The translations under genes were made by a program, and so were the position numbers. Shown piece by piece: positions 7,301 through 10,301 of a DNA stretch of 10,301 nt. The notes under the pieces are model-generated. The model did not search any database, was not told the DNA's origin, and was given only the letters and a program-made list of their open reading frames with translations. Source of the DNA: Desulfobacterales bacterium (GTDB lineage: Bacteria > Desulfobacterota > Desulfobacteria > Desulfobacterales > UBA5852); contig JAERRP010000653.1 of assembly GCA_016735415.1 (NCBI GenBank), forward strand, positions 1 to 10,301. Direction: 5' to 3'. Position 1 is the stretch's first letter, and the number at the start of each line of letters is the position of its first letter.

Positions 7301-10300
7301 CGACCGGATTCATGCCGTCATCAAGGGCGTGGGCTCCAGCTCGGACGGCAAGGGCAAAGCCATTGCCGCCCCCAACCCCAAGGGCCAGGCCCTGGCGCTG
7401 CAGCGCTGCTACGAAAAAGTTCGGGGTCATGTGGCCGTGGCCGACATCGATTATATCGAAGCCCACGGCACCTCTACCATTGCCGGCGACGAGGCTGAAA
7501 TCGCAACCCTCAAACAGGTTTACAGCGGGGGGCATCCCGTGGGGGTCAGTTCAATCAAATCCCAGATTGGCCACCTGCTGGGCGGCGCCGGTTACGCCGG
7601 CCTGATCAAAACCGTTCTGGCCATCCAGCATCGAACCCTGCCGCCCAACGGCCGCTTTGAAAAAGCGGCTGCGGTCCACGGGTTCGAAGACAGCCCGCTT
7701 TACGTGATCGAAGATGCCCGTGAATGGGAAACCGCCGAAGGTAAGGCGCGCATGGCCGCCGTCAGCTCCTACGGTTTTGGCGGCATCAACTACCACGGCA
7801 TCATCTCGGAGTACACGCCGTCCTATCAAACCCTGCCGCGGAAGATCTTCGCCGATCCGGCCTACGACTTCAATGCCGACCGGATTGTCTTCGCCGGCCT
7901 GGGCGTGGTGCTGCCCGAATCCCCGGATGTGGACACCTTCTGGAACAATATGGCCGAGGGACGAACCGTTTACTCCGAGATTCCGGAAGAGCGTTTCCAC
8001 AACGCCAGCTATGCCGAAGAACCGGAAGATTCCAATTACCGGATTCCGCTGGTCAAGGCCGGAGTAGTCAAAGATTACCGCTTCAACAACGTCCGGTTCC
8101 GGATCCCGCCGACCACGGCCCGCTCCCTCGACCGGGCCCAACTCTTTGCGCTGGATGCCGCCAGCCAGGCGATCGAGGCGGCCAACCTGAAGCCCCTCCT
8201 GACCCACGGCAACCGCACGGCCGTTATCCTGGGCACGCTGCCGGGTGAACGCCAGGTAAAGAACGTCCTGAGGGTAAGGCTGGGGTTGATCAAACGCATT
8301 ATCGAACATATCGAGGGCATTGCCCCCGAGGCGCGTGAGGAAATCGCCGCGCGCCTGCTGGACCGGCTTCGCGACCACCTCCCCGAAAACAATGAAGATA
8401 CCATTCCGGGGCTGCTGTCCAACATCGTTTCCGGCCGGGTTGCCAACACCTTCGGCTGCAACGGGGCCAACTACGTGGTGGACGCTTCCTGCGCCTCGTC
8501 CACGGTGGCCACCCGCCTGGCCGTGCGCGGGCTCCAGTCCGGCGACTATGACAGCGTGATCACCGGCGGGGTGGATGCCAACTTCTACCCCGCCGTCATG
8601 CTGGCCTTCAAACGGCTGAGCCTGCTCTCCGACGGCGACTGCCGCTTTTTCGACAAGAACGCCGCCGGCTACATCATGAGCGAAGGCGCCGCCGTGCAGG
8701 TCATCACCACCTACCGCTATGCCCGTGAACACAACCTGCCCATCCTGGGTGAATTCGGGCACACGGCCTTCAAATCGTCCGTGCCCGACCACCTGCTGTC
8801 CCCCTCGGAAAGAAAGTACGGCGAGGCCATCGATGAATGCTACCGCCGGCTGCCGGTCAACAAAAACCAGATCGCCCACCTGGACGTTTTCGGGGTTTCC
8901 AATTTCTTTCTGGACCTGATGGAAAAGCAGGCCCTGGAGGCCCGCATGCCCCAAGGGGTCTTATTCGGCAACATCAAACCCGAGTTCGGTTATTTCAAAT
9001 CGGCCAACCCGGCCGTGGTGCTGACCAAACTGCTTCTGATGAACCGCAAGAAAACGATCCTGCCGAACTACAGCTATTCGGCCGATTCCTCCATCGTGGG
9101 CCGTGACGCCAAGTTGAAGGCCAACCCGCGGCTGCTGACACTCGACCGCCGCCACAGTCTTTATTTCGCCGCCAATGTCAACGGCGTGGGCGGCAATCAC
9201 GGGCATACGGTTATCGGTACGCTGCCGGCCTGGATGACGGTGGCCGAACAGCCGGTGCAAGTCGCCGCGGCGCGGGGAACAACCGTAAACGCTGTTGCGA
9301 CCGCCCCGCAGGGCCAGGCTCCGCCTTTGACCCCTCCGGCAATCCCGGCGCGCGCCGGCGGGGTCGTGGCCCTGATCTCCGGACAGGGCGCTCAGTACAG
9401 CGGCATGCTGAAACCCCTCTACGAGAAAAAGGAAGAAATCCGCGCCGTCCTGGACCGGGGTGAGCGCATCTTCCGGGAAATGCGCGGCGACAGCCTGCTG
9501 GAGATCATGTTCGGCCAAAACCGCGCGTTGAACCTGACCGAAAATACCCAACCGGCCGTTTTCCTGAGCTCGGCCGCCCTGTTCCGGTACCTGCAGACCC
9601 GCGGGTTTACCCCCGATCTTTTCATCGGCCACAGCGTGGGCGAGTACGGGGCCCTTTTCTGTGCCGGGATGCTGAACTTCGATACGGCCATGCGACTCGT
9701 CATCAAGCGTGCCGATTTCATGAAAGCCGCTACGGAAGACCACCCCGGCCGTATCATGGTGATCTTTAAAAACGCCGCCGCGGTCCACGACCTCATCCGG
9801 ACCTCCCGGATCAAAAATATCTACGTGGCCAACAAGAACAGCGAAAAGCAAACCGCCGTTTCGGGCGCCGAAGCGGACATCGACCGGTTCTGCGCTTATC
9901 TGAAAAACGCCAAAGTGATGTTCAAAAAACTGGCCCTTTCCGGTGCCTTCCACACCCCGCTTTTCAATCGGGCCGCCGAACGAATGGAAGCTTACCTGGA
10001 AACCGTCACCTTCAATCCGGTGAATTTCAGCCGCGTGATCGCCAACGTGACCGGCGCGCCTTACCCGACCGACGCCGGCGCCATCAAGAAACTTCTGGTG
10101 CGCCAGATCGTTTCACCGGTGGAATTCATCGGTTCGGTCGAACACGTCCGTCAGGCCGGCTTCAACCGGTTCTACGAAATCGGGCCGGGCCGCATCCTGG
10201 TCAACCTGCTCAAGAATATCAAAATCGAAGACTTTAGGGCCCAGCCGACGATCGACGCCAAACAGGGTGAAATCAAGTCCCTCGATCGGATCGTGGCAGA

Positions 10301-10301
10301 C
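4344..10301 (+). CDS. PUFA-synthase-like megasynthase: NPD(degenerate)-NPD-KS-KS(CLF-like)-AT, 3' end beyond window
   Basis: The frame is open for 1986 codons to the right edge. The ATG at 4344 is chosen for the GGAG 8 nt upstream. Residues about 8-200 are a degenerate FMN-oxidoreductase barrel (KGMEAPGK at 134-141, HGGVG at 165-169). Residues about 335-690 are an intact one of FabK/PfaD type (IMQGPM near 338, EGSEAGGH at 462-469, AGGIG at 502-506), presumably an FMN-dependent enoyl reductase. KS1 (about 695-1165) has C905 in DAACATS, H1041 in EAHGTS, K1072 and H1077. KS2 (about 1179-1628) keeps C1383 (DASCASS) but has F1516 and Y1550 in place of both histidines, as in a chain-length factor. 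An Ala/Pro-rich linker (about 1632-1674) leads to an acyltransferase (about 1675-1965) with GQGAQ at 1680-1684, S1764 in GHSVGEY, R1789 and H1870 in GAFH; R1789 (Ser+25) and GAFH favour malonyl units. It likely builds a long acyl chain iteratively in the cytoplasm. Carrier, KR and DH parts are not in view. The product is unknown. Confidence 0.92.
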   Translation, partial: MITRLVSSRLPVLAYHPPKICDATYMQALDRAGALPILDTEFLTNTEVIQTLDRMAGEDLLFGLRLPVANQALVDYLERNSIANLDLVIFTYRTVGDLKSFQFDNRDYKFVLEIVDIKLDQEIKRIAPHGLIVKGMEAPGKVSRYSAFILLQWYLKNTVRPVFVHGGVGRHTAAGLFAMGAHGIVLDNQLYLAQEAPLSSSYKELLRGLEEKDSTIIGHSLNAGYRFFAKLGTRIVKSLRDKEIQLADEADADEMLCREIEKDFARLDETSETPVQSLFYLGQDAVFARHFTEMGATVGAMIRELFLHIGKQLGAVDEHDPLRADSPLAREHGTRYPIMQGPMANVSDNADFAAAVFENGGLPFFALGNLPADLADNILKNGKEKVTRFGVGMIGIEAFNQTIAHHLASVKKYEAPFALFAGGIPSQVNELEANGTKTYLHTPSLSMLENAIRKGCQRFIFEGSEAGGHVGELSSLVLWEQAMEKMDRLPEDERQGKTIVFAGGIGTRLATQFISGMTARMAAGGVKIGIQVGTSYLFSREIVESGAIKKIYQDVVCERDETILMGNTVGLASRTVATPFSRHMIESEHHRLKDGLPLHERKKAFEKDNLGSLLIGAKAFCPDFNDASGEVCLINYDEKDQYECGNFMVGDCLSFNPCTTTIADIHATLFDGKEELTARLNALEIFSSPVREIEDEIAVIGMGCIYPGADSPAKLWQNILDKHYAIDEMPAERLDPDLYYHEDRKAEDKSYTKIAGVVKDYVFDHARYGYTEEKAARLSRSQRMILESAYRAVADAGYLTDDLKLADHLRASTAVIVATCLGNELGNDLHLKYWNPELKHYLDQIEAFNTLDDEARAHLLDGLRGGMANGLDYEPVHGQLLNIEASRIAHHMGIEGINYVLDAACATSFAALDCSIKELLSGEYDLVITGGVNTNLAPESFVGFSKMGALSAKGSYPFDARADGFVLGEGAGVLVLKRMKDALRDGDRIHAVIKGVGSSSDGKGKAIAAPNPKGQALALQRCYEKVRGHVAVADIDYIEAHGTSTIAGDEAEIATLKQVYSGGHPVGVSSIKSQIGHLLGGAGYAGLIKTVLAIQHRTLPPNGRFEKAAAVHGFEDSPLYVIEDAREWETAEGKARMAAVSSYGFGGINYHGIISEYTPSYQTLPRKIFADPAYDFNADRIVFAGLGVVLPESPDVDTFWNNMAEGRTVYSEIPEERFHNASYAEEPEDSNYRIPLVKAGVVKDYRFNNVRFRIPPTTARSLDRAQLFALDAASQAIEAANLKPLLTHGNRTAVILGTLPGERQVKNVLRVRLGLIKRIIEHIEGIAPEAREEIAARLLDRLRDHLPENNEDTIPGLLSNIVSGRVANTFGCNGANYVVDASCASSTVATRLAVRGLQSGDYDSVITGGVDANFYPAVMLAFKRLSLLSDGDCRFFDKNAAGYIMSEGAAVQVITTYRYAREHNLPILGEFGHTAFKSSVPDHLLSPSERKYGEAIDECYRRLPVNKNQIAHLDVFGVSNFFLDLMEKQALEARMPQGVLFGNIKPEFGYFKSANPAVVLTKLLLMNRKKTILPNYSYSADSSIVGRDAKLKANPRLLTLDRRHSLYFAANVNGVGGNHGHTVIGTLPAWMTVAEQPVQVAAARGTTVNAVATAPQGQAPPLTPPAIPARAGGVVALISGQGAQYSGMLKPLYEKKEEIRAVLDRGERIFREMRGDSLLEIMFGQNRALNLTENTQPAVFLSSAALFRYLQTRGFTPDLFIGHSVGEYGALFCAGMLNFDTAMRLVIKRADFMKAATEDHPGRIMVIFKNAAAVHDLIRTSRIKNIYVANKNSEKQTAVSGAEADIDRFCAYLKNAKVMFKKLALSGAFHTPLFNRAAERMEAYLETVTFNPVNFSRVIANVTGAPYPTDAGAIKKLLVRQIVSPVEFIGSVEHVRQAGFNRFYEIGPGRILVNLLKNIKIEDFRAQPTIDAKQGEIKSLDRIVAD

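Noticed and set aside
4677..9953. Long minus-strand open frames opposite the megasynthase (for example 4677-5750, 6555-7535, 7551-8954, 8961-9953)
   Set aside because: They are antisense shadows of a GC-rich coding frame. Their translations are low-complexity Gly/Val/Ala/His-rich and match no family, while the plus strand shows continuous ketosynthase and acyltransferase motifs.
1..10301. CRISPR array, tRNA/rRNA genes, insertion sequences or phage attachment sites
   Set aside because: No regularly spaced repeats, tRNA-like cloverleaf, transposase motifs or terminal inverted repeats were seen on either strand.

Overview
The window is GC-rich bacterial DNA holding four genes in two transcriptional directions. 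The codon use, a PUFA-synthase-type lipid/polyketide megasynthase, a sigma54-type promoter and a PilZ-domain regulator together suggest a Desulfobacterota (deltaproteobacterial sulfate-reducer type) genome. That taxonomic placement is inference; no marker gene is present.

Left part (minus strand, 1-2561): a two-gene operon. The first gene encodes a secreted protein made of two tandem family-3 solute-binding (Venus-flytrap) domains. Thirteen bases after its stop, a membrane sensor begins with a GTG: TM, extracytoplasmic domain, TM, HAMP, coiled coil, PAS. It runs off the left edge before its output domain. Together they resemble a two-protein version of the BvgS layout. A good extended -10 promoter for the operon lies at 2665-2692.

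Middle (plus strand, 2975-3973): a stand-alone regulator with an N-terminal helical region, a degenerate cyclic-nucleotide-binding-type domain and a C-terminal PilZ domain with intact c-di-GMP-binding motifs. It is transcribed divergently from the sensor operon across a 413-base gap.

Intergenic 3974-4343: a strong sigma54 (-24/-12) promoter match, a cluster of GAATGA-type half-sites upstream of it, and a predicted leader of about 170 nt with two GC-rich inverted repeats and a 10-codon upstream ORF.

Right part (plus strand, 4344 to the window end): one open reading frame of at least 1986 codons, unfinished at the right edge. Its order is a degenerate FMN-oxidoreductase (NPD/FabK/PfaD-like) copy, an intact copy of the same fold, a complete ketosynthase, a second ketosynthase lacking both catalytic histidines (chain-length-factor-like), a short Ala/Pro-rich linker and a malonyl-type acyltransferase. 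Carrier, ketoreductase and dehydratase functions would be expected to the right. This is the most interesting object here: an enoyl-reductase-like module at the front of a PfaC/PfaA-like KS-CLF-AT polypeptide, probably making an unusual lipid under sigma54 control.
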